Assembly (NCBI GenBank): GCA_045532865.1
Contig: JAZSGT010000028.1
Span: 19,409 to 83,408, forward strand
Source of the DNA: RGIG4140 sp045532865
GTDB taxonomy: Bacteria > Pseudomonadota > Alphaproteobacteria > CAAHEQ01 > UBA3637
DNA length: 64,000 nucleotides
Direction of reading: 5' to 3'
Shown in pieces: positions 6,704 through 15,138 of this stretch. A program made the position numbers and the translations under genes. The notes beneath the pieces were generated by a model. The model did not search any database, was not told the DNA's origin, and saw only the letters and a program-made list of their open reading frames with translations. The first letter of the stretch is position 1, and each line of letters opens with the position of its first letter.

Positions 6704-8530
6704 ATGCAAATAAATAATGAACAAAAAGGCGTTTTATTTCTTAAAGAAAAGATAAAATCTGTTTCTTATAAAGCAGGTGTTTATCGTATGATTGGTGAAG
6801 ATGGTAGAGTTCTTTACGTTGGAAAAGCCAAAAATTTAAAAAACAGATTACTTAATTATACAAGGCCAGAAAAATTGTCTTATCGTATTCAACAAATGGT
6901 GAGTGAAACTGTTGATTTGATTGTGATTGAAACAGCTGGTGAAACAGAAGCTTTTTTGTTGGAAAACGATTTAATCAAAGAATTTCATCCCTATTATAAC
7001 ATTTTGTTAAAAGATGATAAAAGTTATCCATATATTATTATTACGAATGATGAATATCCAAGGTTAATAAAGTATAGAGGAAGTCGAAAAGTAAAGGGAA
7101 CCTATTTTGGACCATTTTCATCTGTTTATGCAGTTAAACAATCTTTAACAGAATTACAAAAGATTTTTGGATTAAGAACATGCACAGATTCTTATTTTAA
7201 AAACAGAACAAGACCTTGTTTATTATATCAAATAAAAAGATGTATGGGACCTTGTTGTCAGTGTGTTTCTAAAGAAGAATATCTAGAAAAAGTAAATGAT
7301 GCAAAATTGTTTATGAAAGGCGAAAAAACAGATATTCAAGTTAAGTTAAAAAAAGAAATGGATGTCTTTTCAGAGCAAATGGAATATGAAAAAGCAGCTA
7401 TTGTAAGAGATAAAATTTTAGCACTTAATCAAATTCAAAACACGAATTCAGAAGTTGTTTTGAAAAATACAGATCTGGTTGCTTTATATGTTAATGGGTA
7501 TCAAGCAGGTGTTGAAATTTTCTTTTATAGAGGAGGAAGAGCTCAAGGAAATATATTTCACTTACTTACAGATATTGATGAAGAAAATCCACAAGAATCG
7601 TTGGCCTCATTTTTAATGCAGTTTTATGATTCAATTCTTCCTCCAAAATATATTTTACTTTCTTGTGATGTGCCACAAGGATTGTCTGAGGCGTTGTCTC
7701 AAAGGGCGAATTTTCTTGTTCATGTGGATAAGGTTCCTGTACGTGGTGCAAAATTTAAATTAATGCAACAAACTCTTAAAAATGCCCAAAAATCATTTGA
7801 TCAACAGATGAATGAAAAAGAAATAAAAGAAAGTGTTTGGGAAGAGTTAAGAAACTTATTGCAAATTGAGAATCTTGAAAAAGTTGAAATTTATGATAAT
7901 AGTCATATGCAAGGGACAGCAGCAGTTGGAGCAATGGTGTGTGCTTCTATTAAAGGGTTTGAAAAAAATAATTATCGTAGATTTAATATTGATGGAACAA
8001 TGGCAAAAACCAATGATGATTTTGGCATGATGAAAGAAGTCATGTATCGCAGATTAACAAGAGGGTTAAAAGAAAATAATTTGCCTTCAGCCATGTTGAT
8101 TGATGGCGGCAAAGGACAGCTTTCCTCTGTTTTGGAAATTATGAAAGAATTAAATATAACAACGGTTGCTGTTTTGGCTGTTGCGAAAGGTGAGGAACGT
8201 AATAAAGGAAAAGAAACACTCTTTTTGGGAACGAATCCTCAAACGCCAATTCATTTGGATTTGAAAAGTGATTTAATTCATTTGATTCAACGTTTAAGAG
8301 ATGAAGCACATCGTTTTGCAATTGGGTCACATAGAAAAAGGAGGGCTCAAAATATGTTTCACGAAACTTTGCTTGATATTGAAGGGGTTGGTAAAAAAAG
8401 AAAGAAAGATTTGCTTGCTCATTTTGGCTCGCCAAAGGCAATTGCTGGCGCTTCAATTGAACAAATTATGAAAGTTGAAGGAATAAGTGAAAAAATTGCA
8501 AAAAAAATATATACATTTTATCATGATTAG
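6704..8530 (+). CDS. uvrC: UvrABC excinuclease subunit C
   Basis: 608 residues from ATG 6704, close to the usual UvrC length. The N-terminal GIY-YIG nuclease (GVYRMIGEDGRVLYVGKAKN) makes the 3' incision. A cysteine group in the next region (TCTDSYFKNRTRPCLL, RCMGPCCQC) matches the iron-sulphur ligands described for UvrC. A UVR motif (EQMEYEKAAIVRDKI) binds UvrB, an RNase H-like domain with YDNSHMQG and LIDGGKGQL makes the 5' incision, and paired helix-hairpin-helix motifs close the protein. The frame stays open upstream to 6638, but those 22 residues do not belong to the family and would overlap the promoter. pgsA follows about 40 bases later with its own ribosome site, as uvrC-pgsA pairs do in many proteobacteria. 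Confidence 0.96.
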   Translation: MQINNEQKGVLFLKEKIKSVSYKAGVYRMIGEDGRVLYVGKAKNLKNRLLNYTRPEKLSYRIQQMVSETVDLIVIETAGETEAFLLENDLIKEFHPYYNILLKDDKSYPYIIITNDEYPRLIKYRGSRKVKGTYFGPFSSVYAVKQSLTELQKIFGLRTCTDSYFKNRTRPCLLYQIKRCMGPCCQCVSKEEYLEKVNDAKLFMKGEKTDIQVKLKKEMDVFSEQMEYEKAAIVRDKILALNQIQNTNSEVVLKNTDLVALYVNGYQAGVEIFFYRGGRAQGNIFHLLTDIDEENPQESLASFLMQFYDSILPPKYILLSCDVPQGLSEALSQRANFLVHVDKVPVRGAKFKLMQQTLKNAQKSFDQQMNEKEIKESVWEELRNLLQIENLEKVEIYDNSHMQGTAAVGAMVCASIKGFEKNNYRRFNIDGTMAKTNDDFGMMKEVMYRRLTRGLKENNLPSAMLIDGGKGQLSSVLEIMKELNITTVAVLAVAKGEERNKGKETLFLGTNPQTPIHLDLKSDLIHLIQRLRDEAHRFAIGSHRKRRAQNMFHETLLDIEGVGKKRKKDLLAHFGSPKAIAGASIEQIMKVEGISEKIAKKIYTFYHD

Positions 8531-8569
8531 GTTATAACAAAAAAAGATAGTTTATAAATGAGGTGAGAT

Positions 8570-9304
8570 ATGGTTAAAAAAAGCAAAACTCAACAAAAAA
8601 AAGATTTAATCTTGGAAAATGATGTAAAAGAAGAAACTTTAAAAGACATTGAAGGACTTGACGAAACTCGAAAAAACGAATCGTTTAAAAAGCCTTTAGT
8701 GAACAAAGAAATTGTTGAAAAAGTAAAAAAAGATATGAAAAAACAAATGAATATTCCAAATTTGTTGACGCTTTTTCGAATCTGGGCAATTCCAGGGATT
8801 GTTTTAACATTCTTTTTTAACTCTGCGTCGGCTGCATGGTTTGGTGTTTTGCTTTTTGCTTTGGCAGGGATTAGTGATTATTTAGATGGTTATTTAGCAC
8901 GTCACTGGAATCAACTTTCTCGTTTTGGTAGAGTGTTAGACCCAATTGCCGATAAGTTATTGGTTGGAGCTATGTTGTTAATGTTGGCTTACACTGCTCG
9001 TTTAGGGGATTGGGGAATTATTCCTGCAGTTGTGATTTTGTGTCGTGAAATTTTGGTTTCTGGTTTGCGTGAGTTTTTGGCAGAAATTAAAGTTGGTTGT
9101 CCGGTTACCCGTTTGGCAAAATGGAAGACAGCTTGCCAAATGTTAGCTTTGCCAATTTTAATGGTGGCTGAACCAACATTTAGTGGTGCTTATTCAGATA
9201 CACTTTATGTTTTAGGTCATTTAGCTTTATGGGGTGCTGCTATACTGACAGTTATGACAGGATACGATTATTGGAAATCTGGCCGAAAATATATGGAAGA
9301 TTAG
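8570..9304 (+). CDS. pgsA: CDP-diacylglycerol-glycerol-3-phosphate 3-phosphatidyltransferase
   Basis: 244 residues. The catalytic core from about residue 60 has several membrane helices and the full CDP-alcohol phosphotransferase signature (DYLDGYLAR then GRVLDPIADK), with its four metal- and substrate-binding aspartates. It makes phosphatidylglycerol phosphate, the committed step to phosphatidylglycerol and cardiolipin, at the inner membrane. About 57 highly charged Lys/Glu-rich residues precede the core, an extension most PgsA proteins lack. A strong ribosome site (GAGGTGAG) before the first ATG argues that the extension is translated. A terminator ends the uvrC-pgsA unit. Confidence 0.94.
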   Translation: MVKKSKTQQKKDLILENDVKEETLKDIEGLDETRKNESFKKPLVNKEIVEKVKKDMKKQMNIPNLLTLFRIWAIPGIVLTFFFNSASAAWFGVLLFALAGISDYLDGYLARHWNQLSRFGRVLDPIADKLLVGAMLLMLAYTARLGDWGIIPAVVILCREILVSGLREFLAEIKVGCPVTRLAKWKTACQMLALPILMVAEPTFSGAYSDTLYVLGHLALWGAAILTVMTGYDYWKSGRKYMED

Positions 9305-9308
9305 GTTA

Positions 9309-9340
9309 AAAAAACTTCGTAGAAATACGAAGTTTTTTTT
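9309..9340 (+). terminator. Terminator after uvrC-pgsA
   Basis: Hairpin AAAAACTTCGT / ACGAAGTTTTT followed by a long T-run. Confidence 0.9.
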
Positions 9341-9346
9341 GTAACT

Positions 9347-9378
9347 AAAAACCCACCAGTTTATCTGATGGGTTCTTT
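9347..9378 (-). terminator. Terminator after the acyltransferase gene
   Basis: Minus-strand arms AACCCATCAG and CTGGTGGGTT pair with one G-U wobble that would be a mismatch on the other strand, so it serves leftward transcription. It lies back to back with the pgsA terminator. Confidence 0.8.
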
Positions 9379-9402
9379 TTTTTATTTATAGAAAAAGAGA
9401 GA

Positions 9403-10458
9403 TTATTCCTCTTCAAAAATAAGACCTCTACCTTCTTGAACGGTGTTGCCTTCTATAAGATGTTTTTTAACTTTTTTTCTCAAAGAAGTATCTTCTGGAA
9501 GATTTTCTAAAGAAAAACCAGGGCTTGATTTTTGCATATTAAATAAGAAACGATAGAAATCATCCCCCGTATCATCTTCATGTGGTGGTAAGAGAAGAAA
9601 CAGGTTTTGAAAATACATAATATGTCTATCTGGTGTTAAAAACTGACTCATTTGAATGCTCAGCAACCAAGAATGGCATCTATATATAACTTTTTTTCCG
9701 GTGATATTTGGAAAGTATTTTTTAAGTAACTTTTTAGCTTGTGCAAAAGAGTTATCCACAGATTTTGGTTCTAATCGACCATTTCGGTCGATATGAATAT
9801 TAATGCAAATATCCCCTGGTTGAATTAAAATTTCTGTCTTTTTAATTTTTGAAGAACTTCCAACCTCGTGAATTAATTTTTCACCTTTTTTATTTTTTGT
9901 AATAATAAAAGGATCGTGATAGCAGGAATATTCAAATTGGAGTCGACCAAATTTTAACAGCAACTGACGAACAAAGCGAATTCCCCAAGCTAGTGAACCG
10001 TAGCTAATGCCATTAATTTTGTACAGTTTAAGTCCACGCAAAATCGTTTCTTTTATCCCAACAATTTGATGAACACGTTGCTTTGTATTGAGCCCTTTCA
10101 GAGCTTTTTTGTGTTGGCTTACTGCACTGAGTAAAACAATAGCTGAAATATCTGCTCGAGGAGGTGTGGCTTTCCAATATTCCATTTCTAGAAAATCATC
10201 AGCTTCAGATTCAAATGAAATATATTGTATTAAAAGAGCTGCCTTTTTTAAAATGGTGTTTCTTTTAAATTCTTCAATCAAAGAAAGGCAGTGATTGTAA
10301 AATTCTGTTTCTTCCTCTAATTTATAAAATTTAAAAGCAGTGTCTAGTGTTTTTTTTGTAATAACACTTTTTTTTGTGTTTATTTTTGATTCATATTTTT
10401 TAAAAGTTTCTGGTATTGTTTTTAAATTGAGTACATTTTTGATATCTTCTAATAACAT
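9403..10458 (-). CDS. Two-domain GNAT-like acyltransferase
   Basis: 351 residues, soluble. The C-terminal half matches what I know of the acyltransferases with a NAT_N domain followed by a GNAT-like C domain (DUF5596 group). Features are the LLLKFGRLQFEYSCYHDPF segment, PGDICINIHIDRNGRL, a helix ending KKYFPNITGK, the CHSWLLS motif and an IMYFQNLF strand. The N-terminal 120 residues are helical. The substrate is not known; acyl-CoA-dependent transfer is inferred from the fold. I know this family mainly from Firmicutes and Actinobacteria, so presence in an alphaproteobacterium hints at horizontal transfer, although codon use does not stand out here. It is a single-gene unit with its own terminator. 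Confidence 0.65.
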   Translation of the reverse strand: MLLEDIKNVLNLKTIPETFKKYESKINTKKSVITKKTLDTAFKFYKLEEETEFYNHCLSLIEEFKRNTILKKAALLIQYISFESEADDFLEMEYWKATPPRADISAIVLLSAVSQHKKALKGLNTKQRVHQIVGIKETILRGLKLYKINGISYGSLAWGIRFVRQLLLKFGRLQFEYSCYHDPFIITKNKKGEKLIHEVGSSSKIKKTEILIQPGDICINIHIDRNGRLEPKSVDNSFAQAKKLLKKYFPNITGKKVIYRCHSWLLSIQMSQFLTPDRHIMYFQNLFLLLPPHEDDTGDDFYRFLFNMQKSSPGFSLENLPEDTSLRKKVKKHLIEGNTVQEGRGLIFEEE

Positions 10459-10586
10459 TGCCGTCTCCTGGGCTTATGAACAGATGCAGTATAGTTAAAA
10501 AAAAGTTTTTCTGTCAACGAAAAATCAATTGAATTTGAAAAAAAAAGAAGATAAACTTTGCTGTATCATTTTATGAGGGAGATAAT

Positions 10587-11333
10587 ATGAAAGTTTTAAT
10601 TTTAAAAAATGCAGATGAAGTTGCTTCTTTAGTTGCTGCCGAAATTGTTGAAAGAATAAAAACATTTAAACCAACAGTTGAAAAGCCTTATCTCGTATTG
10701 GGTTTGCCGACAGGTTCAACGCCAATTCCTGTTTATAAATTATTGGTTCAGGCTTATCAAAATAAAGAAATTTCATTTAAAAATGTTGTTACATTTAATA
10801 TGGATGAATATAAAGGTTTAGACGCTGAACATGATCAAAGTTATCACTATTTTATGGAAGAGAATTTGTTCGGTTTAATTGATATTCCTAGAAATCAAAT
10901 TCATATTTTGGATGGGATGGCAAAAGATACAGGTGCTGAATGTAAAGCATATGAAGAAAAAATTGCTTCGTTTGGTGGAATTGATATCCAATTGGCAGGA
11001 ATTGGTGAAAATGGACATTTGGCTTTTAATGAACCTGGCACGTCATTTCAATCTTTAACCCATGAACAAAAATTAACAGAAAATACAATTGAGGTGAATT
11101 CTCGATTTTTTGAAAAGAAAGAAGATGTTCCAACATCTGCTTTAACAATTGGATTGAAAACAGTTTTTGAAGCTAAAAAAGTTATTGTTTTGGCAACTGG
11201 CGAAAAGAAAGCTGAGGCAGTTTATCAAAGTGTTCGTATGCCTGTAACCGAAAATTGTCCGGCATCAATTCTTCAAAAACACGAAAATTCGGTTTTTGTG
11301 TGTGATGAAGCAGCAGCTAAAAAATTAAAATAA
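10587..11333 (+). CDS. nagB: Glucosamine-6-phosphate deaminase
   Basis: 248 residues, near the family norm. It shows the hallmark motifs LGLPTGSTPIPVY (phosphate binding), FNMDEY with the catalytic-lid Asp-Glu, and AGIGENGHLAFNEP with the ring-opening His. It converts glucosamine-6-phosphate to fructose-6-phosphate and ammonia, feeding amino sugars from wall recycling or host mucin into glycolysis. nagA and a sugar transporter are not adjacent, so the rest of the pathway must lie elsewhere. The ribosome site is GAGGGAG, and the gene is separated from the next lipoprotein gene by a strong promoter. Confidence 0.95.
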   Translation: MKVLILKNADEVASLVAAEIVERIKTFKPTVEKPYLVLGLPTGSTPIPVYKLLVQAYQNKEISFKNVVTFNMDEYKGLDAEHDQSYHYFMEENLFGLIDIPRNQIHILDGMAKDTGAECKAYEEKIASFGGIDIQLAGIGENGHLAFNEPGTSFQSLTHEQKLTENTIEVNSRFFEKKEDVPTSALTIGLKTVFEAKKVIVLATGEKKAEAVYQSVRMPVTENCPASILQKHENSVFVCDEAAAKKLK

Positions 11334-11342
11334 AAATAAATA

Positions 11343-11371
11343 TTGACAAAAAGTATTTTTTAGTGTATCCT
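11343..11371 (+). promoter_or_regulatory. Strong promoter for the 11.4-kb lipoprotein
   Basis: Perfect TTGACA (11343-11348), 17-base spacer, TATCCT (11366-11371). The same -10 variant and spacing precede the cysteine-rich pilin gene at 25.9 kb. Confidence 0.75.
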
Positions 11372-11400
11372 CTTACTTAATAGGAGTAGGAGGATATTTT

Positions 11401-11757
11401 ATGGATAAAAAATTAATGCTTTCTTTATGTTGTATGGGGCTTGCCTTGACTTCATGTGGTGATGCTATTCCAAAAGCTAAAAAAGGAAGGGAAGCAGAAT
11501 TAAATCAAGAAGCTGTTTTGCTTACATGTGATTTGAAGCGCCATTCAGATTGTTTGTATGCATGGATGACTTTTGATACGGATGGTGATTATTCAAAACC
11601 TGAATATGCAGGATTTACTGTTTATGAACAAAAAGCGATTTCAGAGAGTGCAGTTGATCAATATCACTATGAGTTATCCCAGTTAAAAATTGGATCGAAA
11701 GCAACGCTTCGCACTTGGAGTGGTATTATTCGAAATATCGCACGTGTTAAAGAATAA
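11401..11757 (+). CDS. Small lipoprotein, unknown
   Basis: 118 residues starting behind AGGAGG. Residues 1-19 are a lipoprotein signal with lipobox LTSC (Cys19), followed by Gly-Asp. An Asp directly after the +1 Cys would favour inner-membrane retention by the usual rule; here the order is Cys-Gly-Asp, so the location is uncertain. The mature part is about 100 residues with two Cys (near 42 and 51) that may pair. No recognised domain. The next gene has its own promoter, yet both look like small stand-alone proteins of related style. Confidence 0.65.
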   Translation: MDKKLMLSLCCMGLALTSCGDAIPKAKKGREAELNQEAVLLTCDLKRHSDCLYAWMTFDTDGDYSKPEYAGFTVYEQKAISESAVDQYHYELSQLKIGSKATLRTWSGIIRNIARVKE

Positions 11758-11764
11758 AAAATAC

Positions 11765-11793
11765 TTGTAACAAGTTTTATTTTGTCATAAAAT
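11765..11793 (+). promoter_or_regulatory. Promoter upstream of the 11.8-kb gene
   Basis: TTGTAA (11765-11770), 17-base spacer, TAAAAT (11788-11793). Confidence 0.5.
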
Positions 11794-11835
11794 GCTTTTA
11801 TGGAACATTTGTTGTTTTATAAGTGGGAGGGTTAT

Positions 11836-12417
11836 ATGACAAAAAGTGATACATTAGAGATTATTCCTGTTTATAAAGGGATGAATAAGGTTTTTGATGG
11901 TTTTGCTGTTTATCGGAATAATAAACTTGTCAAACAAGATGAAAAACCAGTTATTTTACGTTTGAAAACAAATAAAGAAGATTATCAATGCAAAAATGGA
12001 TGTTTCTTATCTAAAAAAGAAATTGATAATGGTGTATATGCAAAGAGTTCTAGTGATTCTTTAGGATATTTAGTAAAATATGATTCAAAGTTTTGGGAAC
12101 TTTCATTTAAGGATTATGATAGACTTTCACAACCATCATTGATTTTTACGGCTAAAAGTGAGAAGGGTTCTTTTAAGGGATATTCAATTACACAATTTGA
12201 CGAAAATACAAAAAAAATAGAAAACAGAGGTTCTATTTCGCCAGAAAATGTTGTGTATAAAAGGTGCTCTGATGGTAAGTATGCTTGCATTTATAATGAT
12301 GAACAAGCAGGAGGTGAGGTTATCCCTTACCATATGGAAAACATTTCAAAAGAAGAGTATGAAAGTCGATTGAAGAATGACTCTAAAAAAACACGTGTGC
12401 AAAGGAGAAATCGATAA
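11836..12417 (+). CDS. Hypothetical soluble protein
   Basis: 193 residues from ATG 11836, chosen because GGGAGG sits just before it; the frame opens 36 bases earlier without a ribosome site. No signal peptide, no membrane helix. The composition is Lys/Asp/Ser-rich with many beta-type alternating segments, four cysteines (two close together near 47-51 of the protein, two near 145-152) and a very basic tail (KKTRVQRRNR). I recognise no family. The following terminator is shared with fabD on the other strand. Confidence 0.55.
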   Translation: MTKSDTLEIIPVYKGMNKVFDGFAVYRNNKLVKQDEKPVILRLKTNKEDYQCKNGCFLSKKEIDNGVYAKSSSDSLGYLVKYDSKFWELSFKDYDRLSQPSLIFTAKSEKGSFKGYSITQFDENTKKIENRGSISPENVVYKRCSDGKYACIYNDEQAGGEVIPYHMENISKEEYESRLKNDSKKTRVQRRNR

Positions 12418-12449
12418 GATTTTATTCTGCTAAATGTGGTTTTAATAAA

Positions 12450-12474
12450 AAAAACTCCCTTTCGGGAGTTTTTT
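12450..12474. terminator. Bidirectional terminator between the 11.8-kb gene and fabD
   Basis: Hairpin AAAACTCCC-TTTC-GGGAGTTTT with A-run and T-run on its two sides. Both neighbouring genes converge on it. Confidence 0.88.
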
Positions 12475-12486
12475 ATTTTTTTGATG

Positions 12487-13434
12487 TTAACCTAAAAAGG
12501 CAAGTGCTGCATCTAAAGAATCTTTATTCCCAATATTAATAGATCTTGCATCAGGAGTGATTCGTTTGATTAACCCACTGAGAACTTTTCCATTCCCACA
12601 CTCGATAAAATCTGTAACTCCTTTTGCTGTCATATATTCAACAGATTCAGTCCATCTTACAGAACCAGTAACTTGTGAAACAAGAAGTTCTTTAATTTTT
12701 TGAGCATTAGTTTCGGCTTCGGCAGTGATGTTTGCAATAATAGGAATCAAAGGTGTAACAATAGGAGTTGTTTGTAATTCAATAGCCATTTTTTTACCAG
12801 CTTCTTCCATTAAAGGAGAATGAAATCCTCCCGATACTGGTAATTTGACAGATTTTTTTGCCCCCATTTCAGCAGCTTTCAAAATAGCTCTATCAATAGC
12901 ATCGTTGTGCCCACTGATAACAACTTGGCCTTGGCAGTTATCATTTGCAATAAAACATAAAGAATTATCTGTTGATGCTTCATGAACAAGTGTTGCAACT
13001 TCTTTTAATGACAAACCAAGTACAGCAGCCATAGCTCCTGGATTTTTTTGGCTTGCTTCTTGCATAAAGGTACCACGAGCTTTTAAAAGTTTGGCTGTTG
13101 CTGATAAGCTCAGAGCTCCAGCCGCACAAAGAGCTGAATATTCACCTAAAGAATGACCGGCAACAAAAGAGGCGATTTCGTTTATTTTTTTGCCTGACTC
13201 TTTTTCAAGGCAACGCAAAGCAGCAATACTTGTTGCCATAATGGCTGGTTGTGCATTTTGAGTTTGTGTTAATTCTTGAATATCGCCTTCAAACATAAGT
13301 TTAGATAAGTTGAAATGCAAAGCCTCATCAACTTCTTGAAAAACTTCATGAGCGACACTAAAATTAGTATCTAAGTCTTTCCCCATACCGATAGATTGTG
13401 ATCCTTGACCAGGAAAAACAAATGCGATTGTCAT
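12487..13434 (-). CDS. fabD: Malonyl-CoA:ACP transacylase
   Basis: 315 residues, the normal FabD size. It starts with FVFPGQGSQSIGMG and has the nucleophile elbow GHSLGEYSAL (active Ser) and the later GGFHSPLM segment with the catalytic His. It moves malonyl groups from CoA to acyl carrier protein, supplying the fatty-acid elongation cycle. In many bacteria it sits with fabG, acpP and fabF; here it stands alone between an unknown gene and divergent murJ. Ribosome site AAAGGA. fabI, the last enzyme of the cycle, is also in this window at 30 kb as a separate unit. Confidence 0.95.
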   Translation of the reverse strand: MTIAFVFPGQGSQSIGMGKDLDTNFSVAHEVFQEVDEALHFNLSKLMFEGDIQELTQTQNAQPAIMATSIAALRCLEKESGKKINEIASFVAGHSLGEYSALCAAGALSLSATAKLLKARGTFMQEASQKNPGAMAAVLGLSLKEVATLVHEASTDNSLCFIANDNCQGQVVISGHNDAIDRAILKAAEMGAKKSVKLPVSGGFHSPLMEEAGKKMAIELQTTPIVTPLIPIIANITAEAETNAQKIKELLVSQVTGSVRWTESVEYMTAKGVTDFIECGNGKVLSGLIKRITPDARSINIGNKDSLDAALAFLG

Positions 13435-13517
13435 ATTTTTATCCTTTCACCTTGAATTGCTGAATTTATTTTTTTTGATTATACACATTCTTTTGAAAAA
13501 ATAAAGTGTTAAATTTC

Positions 13518-13546
13518 TTGTATTTGATTATTAATTTCTTTATAAT
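13518..13546 (+). promoter_or_regulatory. Promoter of murJ placing +1 at the ATG
   Basis: TTGTAT (13518-13523), 17-base spacer, perfect TATAAT (13541-13546). The start codon follows after six bases without a ribosome site, so the mRNA is predicted to be leaderless. Confidence 0.65.
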
Positions 13547-13552
13547 AAATAT

Positions 13553-15130
13553 ATGTCTTTGATAAAGTCGATAGCAACAGTGGCCTCTGGAACAGCACTT
13601 AGTCGTGTTGTTGGTTTTGTGCGTGATGTTTTAATTGCACGCTTTTTGGGCGCAAGTATGATGGCTGATGCGTTTTTTGTGGCATTGAGATTTCCAAATT
13701 TATTTCGCAGTCTTTTTGCAGAAGGGACATTGAATGTTGCATTTGTTCCTTTACTTTCTGGTCAAATACAAACAAAAGGCGAAAAAAAAGCCTGTGTTTT
13801 TGCTAGAAATGTTTTCAGTTTTTTATTTTATGTTTTGTTAATCTTTACAATTTTGATGGAAATTTTTATGCCAGACATGATGTTTATTCTGGCACCAGGA
13901 TTTGAAAAAATAGAGGGAAAACTAGCTTTAACAACAGCTTTAAGTCGAATTACGTTTCCCTTTTTGATTTTTGTTTCACTTGTTTCTTTGTTGGCAGGAA
14001 TGCTTAATGCAGTTGGAAAATTTTGGGCAGCTGCATTTGTTCCAACCATATTAAACTTAACAATGATTGCCTCATTATTTTTAATTTCACCATTTTTATC
14101 AACCTCATATGCTCCAGCTTATGCTTTGTCAATTGGGGTATTGTTGGCAGGGATTATTGAGTTTATTTTTTTATTATATCATATCAAAAAAGCTGGTTTG
14201 TTAATTGGACTTGTTTCACCAATAAAAGCCTTATTCCATGTTTCAAAAGAGGTAAAAACTTTGTTAAAAAAAATGGCACCTGGTGTGTTAGGTTCTGGAG
14301 TGTATCAAATTAATTTATTCTTTGATACATTTTTGGTTTCATTTGTTGGTGCTGGTGCTATTTCATGGTTGAATTATGCACATCATTTATTTCAGTTGCC
14401 TGTTGGTATTATTGGTACGGCTGTTGGAACAGCACTTTTACCTGTTTTATCTAAACATATTAAATTAAATGATTTTAAATTGGCTAATGAACAATTAAAT
14501 CGTTCTTTAGAAGTTTCAATTGCAATGTCTGTTTCATCTATGCTTGGATTGATGTTATTGGCAGAGCCCATTGTTCGAATTTTGTTTGAGAGGGGTGTAT
14601 TTACATCAAACGATTCTATTCATACAGCACATGCGCTATTGGTTTTTGCAGTTGGACTTCCTGCCTATATGTTAACAAAAACCTTATCGCCTTTCTTTTT
14701 TGCAAAGGGTGATACAAAAACACCAGTAAAAATAGCAATATTGGGTGTTTTTTTAAATATTATACTTGCTTTGATTTTTATGCAATTTTGGGGTTATTTG
14801 GGCATTGCTTTAGCAACTGGAGTGACGGTTTGGATTAATGCTGGGCAATATGTTGTCAGACTAAAAAAACAAGGAGTTGTTTCTTTAGATAATCTTGCAA
14901 AGTATCGTTTACCAAGAATTTTAGGAGCATCTTTTTTGATGGCGTTAACTTTAATAGGATTAAAGCATTTGTTTAATATATATGTACCAAATTGGGAAAC
15001 TGAAAATGGGATTATATCAGTTCTATTGTTGGGTATTTTGGTGTTTTCAAGCATGTTTGTTTTTGCCACATCGATTATTTTATTAAAAGGAATTTTGTTA
15101 AAAGATATTAAAAATTTATTACACCGATAG
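13553..15130 (+). CDS. murJ: Lipid II flippase MurJ
   Basis: 525 residues, integral membrane protein with about 14 hydrophobic helices, typical of the MviN/MurJ branch of the MOP superfamily. The N-terminus (GTALSRVVGFVRDVLIARFLGAS then ADAFFVALRFPNLFR) is the diagnostic first part of the family. It carries lipid II across the inner membrane for peptidoglycan polymerisation and is essential in most bacteria. The start is placed at an ATG directly after the promoter; no upstream in-frame alternative is credible. A Bax-like gene follows after eight bases, then DUF192, forming a three-gene rightward unit. Confidence 0.95.
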   Translation: MSLIKSIATVASGTALSRVVGFVRDVLIARFLGASMMADAFFVALRFPNLFRSLFAEGTLNVAFVPLLSGQIQTKGEKKACVFARNVFSFLFYVLLIFTILMEIFMPDMMFILAPGFEKIEGKLALTTALSRITFPFLIFVSLVSLLAGMLNAVGKFWAAAFVPTILNLTMIASLFLISPFLSTSYAPAYALSIGVLLAGIIEFIFLLYHIKKAGLLIGLVSPIKALFHVSKEVKTLLKKMAPGVLGSGVYQINLFFDTFLVSFVGAGAISWLNYAHHLFQLPVGIIGTAVGTALLPVLSKHIKLNDFKLANEQLNRSLEVSIAMSVSSMLGLMLLAEPIVRILFERGVFTSNDSIHTAHALLVFAVGLPAYMLTKTLSPFFFAKGDTKTPVKIAILGVFLNIILALIFMQFWGYLGIALATGVTVWINAGQYVVRLKKQGVVSLDNLAKYRLPRILGASFLMALTLIGLKHLFNIYVPNWETENGIISVLLLGILVFSSMFVFATSIILLKGILLKDIKNLLHR

Positions 15131-15138
15131 AGGAAAAA

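Noticed and set aside
11400..12420. Treating the two small genes after nagB as part of a nag operon
   Set aside because: Each has its own promoter, and neither shows a sugar-metabolism motif.
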